Assembly (NCBI GenBank): GCA_963708425.1
Contig: OY970206.1
Location: 2,418,001-2,482,000 of the forward strand
Length of the DNA stretch: 64,000 bases
Direction: 5' to 3'
Source: JACMNW01 sp963708425
GTDB taxonomy: Bacteria; Pseudomonadota; Alphaproteobacteria; Rhodobacterales; Rhodobacteraceae
Positions 8,456 to 16,932 of the stretch are shown here, piece by piece. A program made the translations under genes and the position numbers. Each line of letters opens with the position of its first letter. Position 1 is the stretch's first letter. The notes under the pieces are model-generated. The model made no database searches. It was given only the letters and a program-made list of their open reading frames with translations, and was not told where the DNA came from.

Positions 8456-9079
8456 ATGAAATTTACCGTGGCTATTGATGGCCCTGCTGCTGCTGGGAAG
8501 GGCACGATTGCCCGGGCGGTGGCGGCGCATTTTGGGTTTGCCTACTTGGATACCGGGCTGCTTTATCGGGCTGCGGCACGTAAGGCGATGGATGGGATGG
8601 ACCCGGTGGCGGCGGCGAAAGCGCTGACGCATCATGATTTTGAGCGGGTCGGGTTGCGGACGGCCAAGGTGGGGCAGGCGGCGTCGAAAATCGCGGCTTT
8701 GCCTAAGGTTCGTGCGGCGCTGGTAGAGTTTCAGCATGCGTTTGCGCGGCAGGACGGCGGCGTGGTGCTGGACGGGCGCGATATTGGCACGGTGATTTGT
8801 CCGGAGGCGGAGGTGAAGTTGTATGTGACGGCCTCGGACGAGGTGCGGGCGGTTCGGCGGCATGCGGAATTGGTGGAAAAGTCGGCGGATTTGACAGTTG
8901 ACGAGGTGCTGGCGGACCTTAGGGCGCGGGATGCGCGGGATACCGAGCGGAAGGTCGCACCGCTTATGGCGGCATCGGATGCGGTGGTTCTGGATACGTC
9001 TGCGATGACGATTGATGAGGCGGTAGCGGCGGCGATTGCGGTGGTGCAGGCCGTTGTGGCTCGTCGCGCGGCTGTTTGA
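8456..9079 (+). CDS. cmk: Cytidylate kinase
   Basis: A 207-residue (d)CMP kinase of nucleotide salvage. Walker A is GPAAAGKGT at residues 9-17; LDTGLLYRAAA and LDGRDIGTVICPEA are family signatures. I start at ATG 8456; an upstream in-frame TTG/GTG extension would add six residues before the conserved MKFTVAIDGP. It lies between aroA and rpsA, a very common order (aroA-cmk-rpsA). Confidence 0.95.
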   Translation: MKFTVAIDGPAAAGKGTIARAVAAHFGFAYLDTGLLYRAAARKAMDGMDPVAAAKALTHHDFERVGLRTAKVGQAASKIAALPKVRAALVEFQHAFARQDGGVVLDGRDIGTVICPEAEVKLYVTASDEVRAVRRHAELVEKSADLTVDEVLADLRARDARDTERKVAPLMAASDAVVLDTSAMTIDEAVAAAIAVVQAVVARRAAV

Positions 9080-9085
9080 ACGCGA

Positions 9086-9490
9086 TCAGGCCGGTGCCGC
9101 TGCGTGGGGTGCCCGGTTGCCCAGCAGATAGCGCAAGGCATCGGTATAGTCGAAGGCCAGCGAGATTAGAATTGTTGCCAGGATCAGCCATACCAGCCAG
9201 CGGGCATAGGTTGGCAAGGCACGGCGCAGAAGCAGGATAAGGTAGATGGCGAGCGGTGTCCAAAGGACGATGTGCGGCAGGCCGAGCAGTTTGACATAGC
9301 CCATCCGGTCAAACAGCAACTGGACGCCGAAGCCACCGACGAGGCTGGCAAGGATGGTGGCGATGCCAGCAATGCGGGCCTGGCGCCAGATCAACAGCCC
9401 TAATGGGGCGATGAGGGTGCCTGCGACGAGCCAATATAGCCACCATTGAACCCACATCGGTTGTTGGACAATTGCTTCTTGCAAGGTCAT
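9086..9490 (-). CDS. Small integral membrane protein, unknown function
   Basis: A 134-residue protein with four predicted membrane helices (about residues 17-34, 42-60, 70-88, 96-115). No catalytic motif is visible. A GGGGGG run lies about 8 bases before the ATG. It converges with cmk, only 6 bases between the stops, and is divergent from rpsA. I do not recognise the family. Confidence 0.65.
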   Translation of the reverse strand: MTLQEAIVQQPMWVQWWLYWLVAGTLIAPLGLLIWRQARIAGIATILASLVGGFGVQLLFDRMGYVKLLGLPHIVLWTPLAIYLILLLRRALPTYARWLVWLILATILISLAFDYTDALRYLLGNRAPHAAAPA

Positions 9491-9772
9491 TGGTCGTCCC
9501 CCCGATTTCAGGCACGTATCTTGCAGTCTCGATCCGATTGGCCTTGGCGTAAAGTGGCTTTCCCGCTTGCCCCACTGCGCCGAAAGTCATATGGAGCGCA
9601 CAGCCGACGAGGCGGCGTTTCGCCTGCGGCACAGGATAACGAAGGCGTCGGCGTTGAACCGACCCGTTCTGCATTGTAAAAGGTACCGGAAAAAAGGGCC
9701 ATTTACACCATCCAAGACCGGCGGAGCCAACCGCGTGGCCAGTGAAAAGACGTGAAAAGGAAACTGATCTAC
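9491..9772. promoter_or_regulatory. Divergent control region and rpsA leader
   Basis: 282 bases between the membrane-protein gene and rpsA. No gene is supported here. The second half (about 9600-9770) should hold the rpsA promoter and 5' leader; AAAAGGAAA at 9755-9763 is the likely ribosome binding site. No leader fold of a named class was recognised. Confidence 0.4.
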
Positions 9773-11458
9773 ATGAGCGCTAAGACAAGTATGGAAGAAT
9801 TCGAAGCCCTGTTGAAGGAAAGCTTTGAAATTGACACTCCCGAAGAGGGATCTGTTGTCAAAGGCCGGGTTATCGCGATTGAAGCGGGCCAGGCGATTAT
9901 TGATGTCGGCTACAAGATGGAAGGCCGCATCGACCTGAAAGAATTTGCCAACCCCGGTGAGACTGTCGACATCAAGGTCGGCGACGAGGTTGAAGTGTAT
10001 CTGGACCGCGTGGAAAACTCTCGCGGGGAAGCCCAGATCAGCCGTGAGAAAGCCCGTCGCGAAGAAGCTTGGGATCGGCTTGAGAAGGCCTATGCGTCGG
10101 AAACGCGCGTTGATGGCGCGATCTTTGGTCGTGTTAAAGGCGGCTTTACAGTTGATCTTGGCGGCGCTGTTGCGTTCCTGCCGGGCAGCCAAGTTGATGT
10201 GCGGCCAGTACGTGATGCTGGCCCGTTGATGGGTATGAAGCAGCCGTTCCAGATTCTGAAAATGGATCGTCGCCGTGGCAACATCGTTGTTTCGCGTCGG
10301 GCTATCCTTGAGGAATCTCGTGCGGAACAGCGTGCCGAAGTTATCGGCAATCTGACTGAAGGCCAGACAGTTGACGGCGTGGTCAAGAACATCACTGAAT
10401 ACGGTGCGTTCGTTGATCTGGGCGGCGTTGACGGCTTGCTGCACGTCACCGACATGGCTTGGCGCCGGGTTAACCACCCGTCAGAGATTCTGGCGATTGG
10501 TGAAACTGTCAAAGTGCAGGTCATCAAGATTAACAAAGACACCCACCGCATCAGCCTTGGCATGAAGCAACTGCAATCCGATCCGTGGGATGCTGTTGAG
10601 AAGGCCTATCCGCTGGAGTCGATCCACAAGGGCCGGGTTACCAACATCACCGATTACGGCGCATTCGTGGAGCTGGAAGCCGGTGTCGAGGGCTTGGTTC
10701 ACGTGTCTGAAATGTCTTGGACCAAGAAGAACGTGCATCCCGGCAAGATCGTTTCGACCTCGCAAGAGGTTGAGGTTATGGTGCTGGAGATTGACAGCGC
10801 CAAGCGCCGTGTATCGCTGGGCCTGAAGCAGACGCAGCGCAACCCGTGGGAAGTGTTTGCCGAAACTAACCCGGTTGGCACGATCATCGAAGGCGAAGTC
10901 AAGAACATCACCGAGTTCGGTCTGTTCGTTGGCCTCGACAACGATATTGACGGCATGGTTCACCTCTCTGACCTGTCATGGGATCAGCGCGGCGAAGATG
11001 CGATCCAGAACTACCGCAAAGGTGACACGGTCAAGGCATCGGTCACCGAAGTGGATGTTGAGAAAGAGCGCATTTCGCTTTCGGTCAAGGCATTGGGCGA
11101 AGACACCTTTACCGATGCAGTTGATGGCGTGAAGCGCGGGTCGATCGTGACGGTTACCGTTACAGCGATTGAAGAGGGTGGCGTCGAGGTTGAATACCAA
11201 GGTGCCAAATCCTTTATCCGTCGTTCAGACCTTAGCCGTGACCGGGCAGATCAGCGCCCAGAACGGTTCCAGGTTGGCGATAGCATTGATGTTCGGGTGA
11301 CCAACATCGATCCGAAAACCCGCCGTCTGGGGCTTTCCATCAAGGCACGCGAGATTGCCGAAGAGAAGGAAGCCGTGGAGCAATACGGGTCGTCCGATTC
11401 GGGTGCATCCTTGGGTGATATCCTTGGTGCGGCGCTCAAAGGCGGCGACAAGGTCTGA
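9773..11458 (+). CDS. rpsA: 30S ribosomal protein S1
   Basis: A 561-residue RNA-binding protein that brings mRNA to the 30S subunit. Several S1 repeats are visible, each with the pattern G-x-V-x-N-I-T-x-Y/F-G-A/L-F-V and a V/I-H-V/L-S/T-D/E-M/L block (for example VKNITEYGAFVDLGG, VTNITDYGAFVELEAG, VKNITEFGLFVGLDN). Start at ATG 9773 gives the usual MSAKTSMEEFEALLKE; a GTG at 9752 is in frame. Codon use is more C-ending than the neighbours, as expected for a highly expressed gene. Confidence 0.97.
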   Translation: MSAKTSMEEFEALLKESFEIDTPEEGSVVKGRVIAIEAGQAIIDVGYKMEGRIDLKEFANPGETVDIKVGDEVEVYLDRVENSRGEAQISREKARREEAWDRLEKAYASETRVDGAIFGRVKGGFTVDLGGAVAFLPGSQVDVRPVRDAGPLMGMKQPFQILKMDRRRGNIVVSRRAILEESRAEQRAEVIGNLTEGQTVDGVVKNITEYGAFVDLGGVDGLLHVTDMAWRRVNHPSEILAIGETVKVQVIKINKDTHRISLGMKQLQSDPWDAVEKAYPLESIHKGRVTNITDYGAFVELEAGVEGLVHVSEMSWTKKNVHPGKIVSTSQEVEVMVLEIDSAKRRVSLGLKQTQRNPWEVFAETNPVGTIIEGEVKNITEFGLFVGLDNDIDGMVHLSDLSWDQRGEDAIQNYRKGDTVKASVTEVDVEKERISLSVKALGEDTFTDAVDGVKRGSIVTVTVTAIEEGGVEVEYQGAKSFIRRSDLSRDRADQRPERFQVGDSIDVRVTNIDPKTRRLGLSIKAREIAEEKEAVEQYGSSDSGASLGDILGAALKGGDKV

Positions 11459-11479
11459 TTCGCAGGTCGATAACTACGG

Positions 11480-11507
11480 GAGCCTCGCCTTGCGGCGGGG
11501 CTCTTTT
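11480..11507 (+). terminator. Rho-independent terminator after rpsA
   Basis: GAGCCTCGCC (11480-11489), loop TTGC, GGCGGGGCTC (11494-11503), then TTTT: a 10-bp stem with one G-T pair, 21 bases after the rpsA stop. Confidence 0.92.
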
Positions 11508-11550
11508 GCATTTCAGACCCCCTTATGCATTGGTTTCCCCCGCTTTTTGT

Positions 11551-11578
11551 TTGTGCGGTCAATTTTTTTGCCTATAGT
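11551..11578 (+). promoter_or_regulatory. Possible sigma-70 promoter of ihfB
   Basis: TTGTGC (11551-11556) and TATAGT (11573-11578) are 16 bases apart, 74 bases before the ihfB start. The spacer is T-rich. Only the sequence match supports it. Confidence 0.35.
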
Positions 11579-11652
11579 TTCGAGACAATAAGAAGTGGCG
11601 GTAGCTCAACGTGTCTGCCAGACGCGCCAGCCATTTGGGGGGGACACTAAGG

Positions 11653-11934
11653 ATGATCCGGTCGGAACTTATCCAGAAAATTGCGGACGAAAATCCGCAT
11701 CTGACGCAGCGCCATGTAGAGCGGATCGTGAACACCGTTTTTGAGGAAATCATTGAAGCCTTGTCGAAGGGCGACCGGGTGGAGTTGCGTGGCTTTGGCG
11801 CGTTTTCCGTCAAGGCGCGCGATGCCCGCATTGGCCGCAACCCGCGCACCGGCGAGGCGGTGAAGGTTGATGACAAGAAAGTGCCGTTCTTCAAGACTGG
11901 CAAGTTGCTTAGGGATCGTTTGAACGGCAAGTGA
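11653..11934 (+). CDS. ihfB: Integration host factor beta subunit
   Basis: A 93-residue DNA-bending HU-family protein that pairs with IhfA. Seen: ELIQKIADENPHLTQRHVERIV, the RGFGAFSV turn and the DNA-arm motif ARIGRNPRTGE. ATG 11653 is preferred over upstream in-frame starts since homology begins there; a G-rich run lies 9-16 bases upstream. It follows rpsA after a terminator, the same order as in many proteobacteria. Confidence 0.95.
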   Translation: MIRSELIQKIADENPHLTQRHVERIVNTVFEEIIEALSKGDRVELRGFGAFSVKARDARIGRNPRTGEAVKVDDKKVPFFKTGKLLRDRLNGK

Positions 11935-12000
11935 CTTGCGACTTGCCGTGCGAGCGCCGATAGTGGCAACAGTTTGTTGCTTCACCGAGGCCGTTAGCCA

Positions 12001-12363
12001 ATGATCCGCACCTTGCGTTATGTATTTCTTGCCGTTCTGGCGATTGTCCTGATGACAGTGGCGCTGGCCAATCGTGCGCCGGTGGAACTGCGATTGGTGC
12101 CTGATGACGTGGGGGCGTTTTTGGGCTTGAGCGGGGCGGTAACGTTGCCGCTGTTCCTGATCATCTTTGGCGGGATCGTTGCGGGGCTGCTGATCGGGTT
12201 TGTCTGGGAATGGTTCCGCGAAGCCAAGCATCGCAGCAATTCCAGCAGCAAGACCCGCGAAGTGTCGCGGCTGGAACGCGAACTGGCGGTGTTGCGCGAC
12301 AGTAAGGCGGAACCAGAGGACGAGGTTCTGGCGCTGTTGGACAAGCCGCGCAAGGCGGGGTGA
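12001..12363 (+). CDS. lapA: LapA-domain membrane protein
   Basis: A 120-residue protein with two membrane helices (about 5-25 and 43-66) around the short conserved ANRAPVELRLVP turn, then a charged cytoplasmic tail with a short coiled coil (about 85-108, VSRLERELAVLRDSK). In gammaproteobacteria the related LapA works with LapB in LPS assembly and LpxC turnover; here no lapB is adjacent. Its last base overlaps the trpF start (TGATG), so they are likely co-translated. Confidence 0.8.
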   Translation: MIRTLRYVFLAVLAIVLMTVALANRAPVELRLVPDDVGAFLGLSGAVTLPLFLIIFGGIVAGLLIGFVWEWFREAKHRSNSSSKTREVSRLERELAVLRDSKAEPEDEVLALLDKPRKAG

Positions 12364-13001
12364 TGGCTGATGTTCGCGTCAAGATTTGCGGTCTGCGCAC
12401 GCAGGGCGATGTGGCGGCTGTGGCTAAGGCGGGCGCCGCCTATGTCGGCTTTGTATTCTTTGCGAAAAGCCCACGCAATCTGACACTGGCCGAGGCGAAA
12501 ATATTGGCGCTGGCGGCACCTGCAGGGTTGGCGAAGGTGGCGTTGGTGGTGAATGCCGATGATGCGAGCCTGGACGCGATGCTGGCCGAAGTGCCGATCG
12601 ACATGCTGCAGTTGCATGGCGCGGAAAGCCCGGAGCGGGTGGCCGAGATACGAACCCGGTTTGGCCTGCCGGTGATGAAAGCGCTGGGATTATCGGGCGA
12701 AGCTGATCTGGCGGCGATCATGGACTATTCGCTGGTGGCCGATCAGTTGCTGATTGATGCCAAGCCGGGGTCTGGCACCGATTTGCCGGGGGGCAATGGG
12801 TTGGCGTTTGACTGGCGGTTGCTGGTGGGGCGTCGGTGGTTGCGACCCTGGATGCTGGCAGGGGGGCTGAGCGCGCAGAACGTGGCGGAGGCGATACGGC
12901 TGACGGGCGCGCGGCAAGTTGATGTGTCATCGGGGGTGGAAACTGCGCCGGGGGTGAAGGACCACGCGAAGATCGCGGCGTTTGTGGCGGCGGCGCATTA
13001 G
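12363..13001 (+). CDS. trpF: Phosphoribosylanthranilate isomerase
   Basis: A 212-residue TIM-barrel enzyme of tryptophan synthesis. The catalytic Cys is in the N-terminal VKICGLRTQ; other blocks are GAAYVGFVFFAKSPRN, LQLHG and the phosphate-binding LAGGLSAQNV and VDVSSGVE. Start at ATG 12363, overlapping the lapA stop; GTG 12360 is also in frame. trpB follows after 159 bases. Confidence 0.95.
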   Translation: MADVRVKICGLRTQGDVAAVAKAGAAYVGFVFFAKSPRNLTLAEAKILALAAPAGLAKVALVVNADDASLDAMLAEVPIDMLQLHGAESPERVAEIRTRFGLPVMKALGLSGEADLAAIMDYSLVADQLLIDAKPGSGTDLPGGNGLAFDWRLLVGRRWLRPWMLAGGLSAQNVAEAIRLTGARQVDVSSGVETAPGVKDHAKIAAFVAAAH

Positions 13002-13160
13002 GGCCGGAGCGAAACTTTCGCAGAAGAAAAACGTCTGCACGACGCGCGCGGGGAATGAGTATTTTCGCGAAAAGGAAGCCGGGTGCGGCAAAGGCGGCTG
13101 GGTGGTTTCCTTTGGCCATCTGCTGGGCTAAGCCGGGGTTGAAGATGCGGGAGCAAGACT

Positions 13161-14393
<1,233 letters not shown>

Positions 14394-14417
14394 GCCGCCT
14401 TCAGGGGGTTAATGATT

Positions 14418-14450
14418 GCCACGGCCCGCATCCGCGCGCCGTGGCTTTTT
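14418..14450 (+). terminator. Rho-independent terminator after trpB
   Basis: GCCACGGC (14418-14425) and GCCGTGGC (14438-14445) form a perfect 8-bp stem around a 12-base loop, followed by TTTTT. Confidence 0.92.
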
Positions 14451-14495
14451 CTTTTTGGCCTTTTGGGCCCGAAATCTGCGGTTTTCGCATAAACG

Positions 14496-14560
14496 AAAGT
14501 TTAGCGGGGCAAACTTTAGGTCGAAGTCAGGCCAATAAACCCCCGGTCAATATACACCGG
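14496..14560. promoter_or_regulatory. Inverted repeats ahead of the PepSY cassette
   Basis: AAAGTTT (14496-14502) and AAACTTT (14511-14517) form a perfect 7-bp inverted repeat with an 8-base spacer, about one helical turn between half-site edges. A second pair, CCGGT (14543-14547) and ACCGG (14556-14560), follows with an 8-base spacer. Both lie 70-140 bases before the first PepSY gene and could be operators, for example for the cassette's own LuxR-type protein. That link is inference. Confidence 0.45.
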
Positions 14561-14631
14561 TGAGTTGTGGTGCGAATGAGGTCTTGTCGCTGCTACTGCG
14601 GCTTTGATCCATTCCTTACGGGAGACTGACC

Positions 14632-15129
14632 ATGAAACGCTCTTTGATGATGACCGCCGCCCTGATCTTTGCGGGCAGCATGTCGTTCGCAGCAATCAAT
14701 ACCGATACCATTGCGACTGATCTGCAAGCGCAGGGCTATACGCGGGTTGAAATCAAGAAAGGCATCAGCCAGGTAAAGGTTGAAGCCATCCGAGGCACGG
14801 AAAAGCTTGAAGTTATCTATGACATCGAAACCGGCGCGATCCTGAAGCGGGAAGTCGAAACCGTGCGTCCAGGCGAAAACACCGCCCCCGGCGTATCAGT
14901 ACGTGAACGCAACCGCGATTTCGTTCGGGGCCGCAGTAACGACGACGACGATGACGACAGCGATGATGATAACGACGACGACAACGACGATAATGATGAC
15001 GACAACAGCGGCCATGGTGGCGGCGATGATGATGACGACGACGACGACAACAGCGGGTCGGGCAGCGGCGGTGACGATGATGATGATGACGATGATGACA
15101 ATAGTGGGTCGGGCAGCAACGACGACTGA
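14632..15129 (+). CDS. Secreted PepSY-like protein with Asp-rich tail (1)
   Basis: A 165-residue protein. A signal peptide covers residues 1-20 (ending SFA-AI). Residues 22-78 look like a single PepSY-type domain: I/L-x2-L-Q-A-Q-G-Y-x-R-V-E, then a strand LEVIYDIETGAILKRE. From about residue 103 the last 63 residues are only D, N, S, G and one H, with about 36 Asp. Such tails resemble acidic Ca2+- or metal-buffering segments, but no EF-hand or RTX register is kept. A homologous gene follows 140 bases later. GGGAG lies 9-13 bases before the ATG. Function unknown; export is well supported. Confidence 0.75.
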   Translation: MKRSLMMTAALIFAGSMSFAAINTDTIATDLQAQGYTRVEIKKGISQVKVEAIRGTEKLEVIYDIETGAILKREVETVRPGENTAPGVSVRERNRDFVRGRSNDDDDDDSDDDNDDDNDDNDDDNSGHGGGDDDDDDDDNSGSGSGGDDDDDDDDDNSGSGSNDD

Positions 15130-15183
15130 TGTTGGCAAGACATTTACCACTGGTCTGATGGCCAGATCGTGACTTAAGCAATG

Positions 15184-15205
15184 CCCGGGCCGTACGCGGC
15201 CCGGG
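15184..15205 (+). terminator. GC-rich hairpin between the two PepSY genes
   Basis: CCCGGGCCG (15184-15192), loop TACG, CGGCCCGGG (15197-15205): a perfect 9-bp stem. Only a weak T run (TCTGTTGCGTTT) follows, so it may be a partial terminator or an mRNA-processing/stability hairpin that sets different levels for the two genes. Confidence 0.6.
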
Positions 15206-15269
15206 TCTGTTGCGTTTACGCGCGGGGCGCGTATTCTGGAAAAAACGTCCGTTTGGACAAAGGGCTATT

Positions 15270-15716
15270 ATGAAACGTAGGCAGATACTGGCGGGTGTTG
15301 TTGCGCTGATGGGCGCGCAGGCGATCGCATGCCTGCCGGCGTTTGCTGCAACATTTGCCGAACAGGTTGTGGCGCAGCTTCGCAGTCAGGGTTTTCAGCA
15401 CATCGAAACCAATCGCACTTTGCTGGGGCGTATTCGCATTTCGGCGGATCGTAACGATACGAGCCGCGAGATTATTCTGAATCCGAGTACAGGCGAGATA
15501 CTGCGTGATCTTTGGCTGTCAAAAAACGGGGATTCTACGCCGAAGGTAACGATCGGTTCGGACGACGATGACGGCGGCGATGACGGCGACAACAGCGGTC
15601 AAGGTGGCGGCGATAATTCGGGCCATGGCGGCGGTGACGACGACGATAGTGATGACGATAGTGATGATGATAGTGGTTCTGGTGGCAACAGCGGCCCCGG
15701 TGGCGGCGATGATTGA
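15270..15716 (+). CDS. Secreted PepSY-like protein with Asp-rich tail (2)
   Basis: A 148-residue paralogue of the preceding gene. The signal peptide (about 1-25) begins MKRRQIL and ends near AFA-AT. The PepSY-like part (about 27-85) has VVAQLRSQGFQHIE and a strand REIILNPSTGEILRD, matching the first protein's LQAQGYTRVE and IETGAILKRE. The C-terminal 50 residues alternate Asp runs with GQGGG, GHGGG and GSGG. Start is ATG 15270; the frame is open further up without homology. The LuxR-type gene follows 33 bases later. Function unknown. Confidence 0.75.
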   Translation: MKRRQILAGVVALMGAQAIACLPAFAATFAEQVVAQLRSQGFQHIETNRTLLGRIRISADRNDTSREIILNPSTGEILRDLWLSKNGDSTPKVTIGSDDDDGGDDGDNSGQGGGDNSGHGGGDDDDSDDDSDDDSGSGGNSGPGGGDD

Positions 15717-15749
15717 TCCTTTGCTGGTGCAGACCGCTGGGCATGCGGC

Positions 15750-16280
15750 ATGAAGGCGCGCAGCCTGATTGCCGTTGTTTTTGTTATTCAGGCACTTTGT
15801 GCCGTTTTCTTTGTATCGGATATACTGTCCTCGGTGTTCGGGTTGCGGTCGACGCCGCTTAGCTGGCGGACGCGCGAGTTGCTGGAGCTGGGGGCGGCGG
15901 TTGGGCTGGTTCTTGGGCTTGTGTTGGGGGCGGTCTTACTGTTTCGCGCGCTGCGCGAACGCAATGTGGCACAGGAACGGTTGCGCCGCGCATCAGGCGC
16001 GTTCATGGAATTGCTCGAGGAACGGTTTGCCGAATGGGGGCTTTCGCCTGCTGAACGCGACGTGGCCTTGTTTGCCATTAAGGGCATGTCTACGGCGGAA
16101 ATTGGCGGGCTGCGCAATACCAGCGAGGGCACGGTAAAGGCGCAGACCAATGCGATTTATCGCAAGGCGGGCGTTACGGGGCGACCGCAATTGCTAAGCG
16201 TGTTCATCGAAGATCTGATGCGCGATGATGTGGCGCCGCCGCAGCCGAGGCAGGACGACAGCCCTCAATCAGCGGCGTAG
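15750..16280 (+). CDS. Membrane-anchored LuxR-type transcription regulator
   Basis: A 176-residue protein. Two hydrophobic helices (about 5-30 and 46-66) are joined by a short, probably periplasmic loop, then a helical linker and a LuxR/GerE helix-turn-helix (about 97-157: LSPAERDVALFAIKGMSTAEIGGLRNTSEGTVK is the core pattern, with the recognition helix near TSEGTVKAQTNAIYRKAG). No receiver or ligand domain is present. It lies 33 bases after the second PepSY gene, so a signal transfer from the secreted proteins to this one-component regulator is a natural guess. Its end overlaps the convergent DUF2237 gene by 16 bases. Confidence 0.8.
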   Translation: MKARSLIAVVFVIQALCAVFFVSDILSSVFGLRSTPLSWRTRELLELGAAVGLVLGLVLGAVLLFRALRERNVAQERLRRASGAFMELLEERFAEWGLSPAERDVALFAIKGMSTAEIGGLRNTSEGTVKAQTNAIYRKAGVTGRPQLLSVFIEDLMRDDVAPPQPRQDDSPQSAA

Positions 16281-16633
16281 CTTTGCAAGACGTCGAGCGG
16301 CACGATGGCCAGGGTTTTGGCATGGGTTGCGGCAAGGCGCACATTGGGGGCGGCGCCTTCTTCGTGGGCTTGCAGAAACCGTGCGGCGCAGAGGCACCAT
16401 TTATCACCCGGTTTCAGGCCAACAAAGCCGTATTCGGGGCGTGGGGTGGACAGGTCATTGCCGAGGTATTTTGACAACGCCAGAAATTCGGCGGTCATCA
16501 GGGCGCAAACGGTGTGCAGGCCCTGATCTTGTGGGCCGGTATCGCAGCAGCCGTTGCGGAAAAAACCGGTAAGCGGCGCAGTTGAACAGGGTTCCAGTGC
16601 CCCGCCTAGCACGTTGATTGACGCCTCTTTCAT
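16265..16633 (-). CDS. DUF2237 family protein
   Basis: A 122-residue cytoplasmic protein matching the DUF2237 pattern along its length: NVLGGALEPCS, TGFFRNGCC, HTVCALMT, NDLSTPRPEYGF, LKPGDKWCLCA and ATHAKTLAIVPLDVL. Conserved Cys (EPCS, GCC, VCA, CLC) suggest metal or redox chemistry, but no function is established. Start at ATG 16633, where the family begins. Convergent overlap of 16 bases with the LuxR-type gene. Confidence 0.85.
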   Translation of the reverse strand: MKEASINVLGGALEPCSTAPLTGFFRNGCCDTGPQDQGLHTVCALMTAEFLALSKYLGNDLSTPRPEYGFVGLKPGDKWCLCAARFLQAHEEGAAPNVRLAATHAKTLAIVPLDVLQSYAAD

Positions 16634-16836
16634 GTCCGTCTCCACTATTCGAGTAATGCGAATCCTAGTCTTTACATCGGCCCTGTCCACCACTTGCTTA
16701 ATGTGTAGGATTTGTGTGTGCTGGTTGAAGAAACCTTGGCGCATTTGAACCCGCGCTGAGCCTTTACCAAGGGCGTTTTGCGGCCTATAAGCCGCGATAT
16801 GATGCAGATAGTGATGATCCTTCGTCGAATTAGCCG

Positions 16837-16890
16837 CCCGGTGATCTGACAATCAGACGCCGGGACAAGGTGCTTGGACAGCCTAGCACC
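16837..16890 (+). promoter_or_regulatory. Two adjacent hairpins in the ileS leader
   Basis: Hairpin 1: CCCGG (16837-16841) with CCGGG (16860-16864), and inside it TCTG with CAGA. Hairpin 2: GGTGCT (16869-16874) with AGCACC (16885-16890). Four bases separate them, and the ileS ribosome binding site GAAGGA follows at 16917-16922. Neither is followed by a T run, so they are more likely leader structure than terminators. The rest of the 299-base gap between DUF2237 and ileS shows nothing I can name. Confidence 0.45.
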
Positions 16891-16932
16891 GACAATGACC
16901 GTTCAATTCCATTCTCGAAGGATGCAACGCCG

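Noticed and set aside
9600..9700. tRNA-like stretch upstream of rpsA (GTTGAACCGAC)
   Set aside because: No cloverleaf can be folded: acceptor and anticodon stems are missing.
14940..15125. GAC/GAT runs as a microsatellite, CRISPR-like array or antisense poly-Ser gene
   Set aside because: The units vary, have no spacer structure and stay in frame with a signal-peptide protein; they encode an Asp tail.
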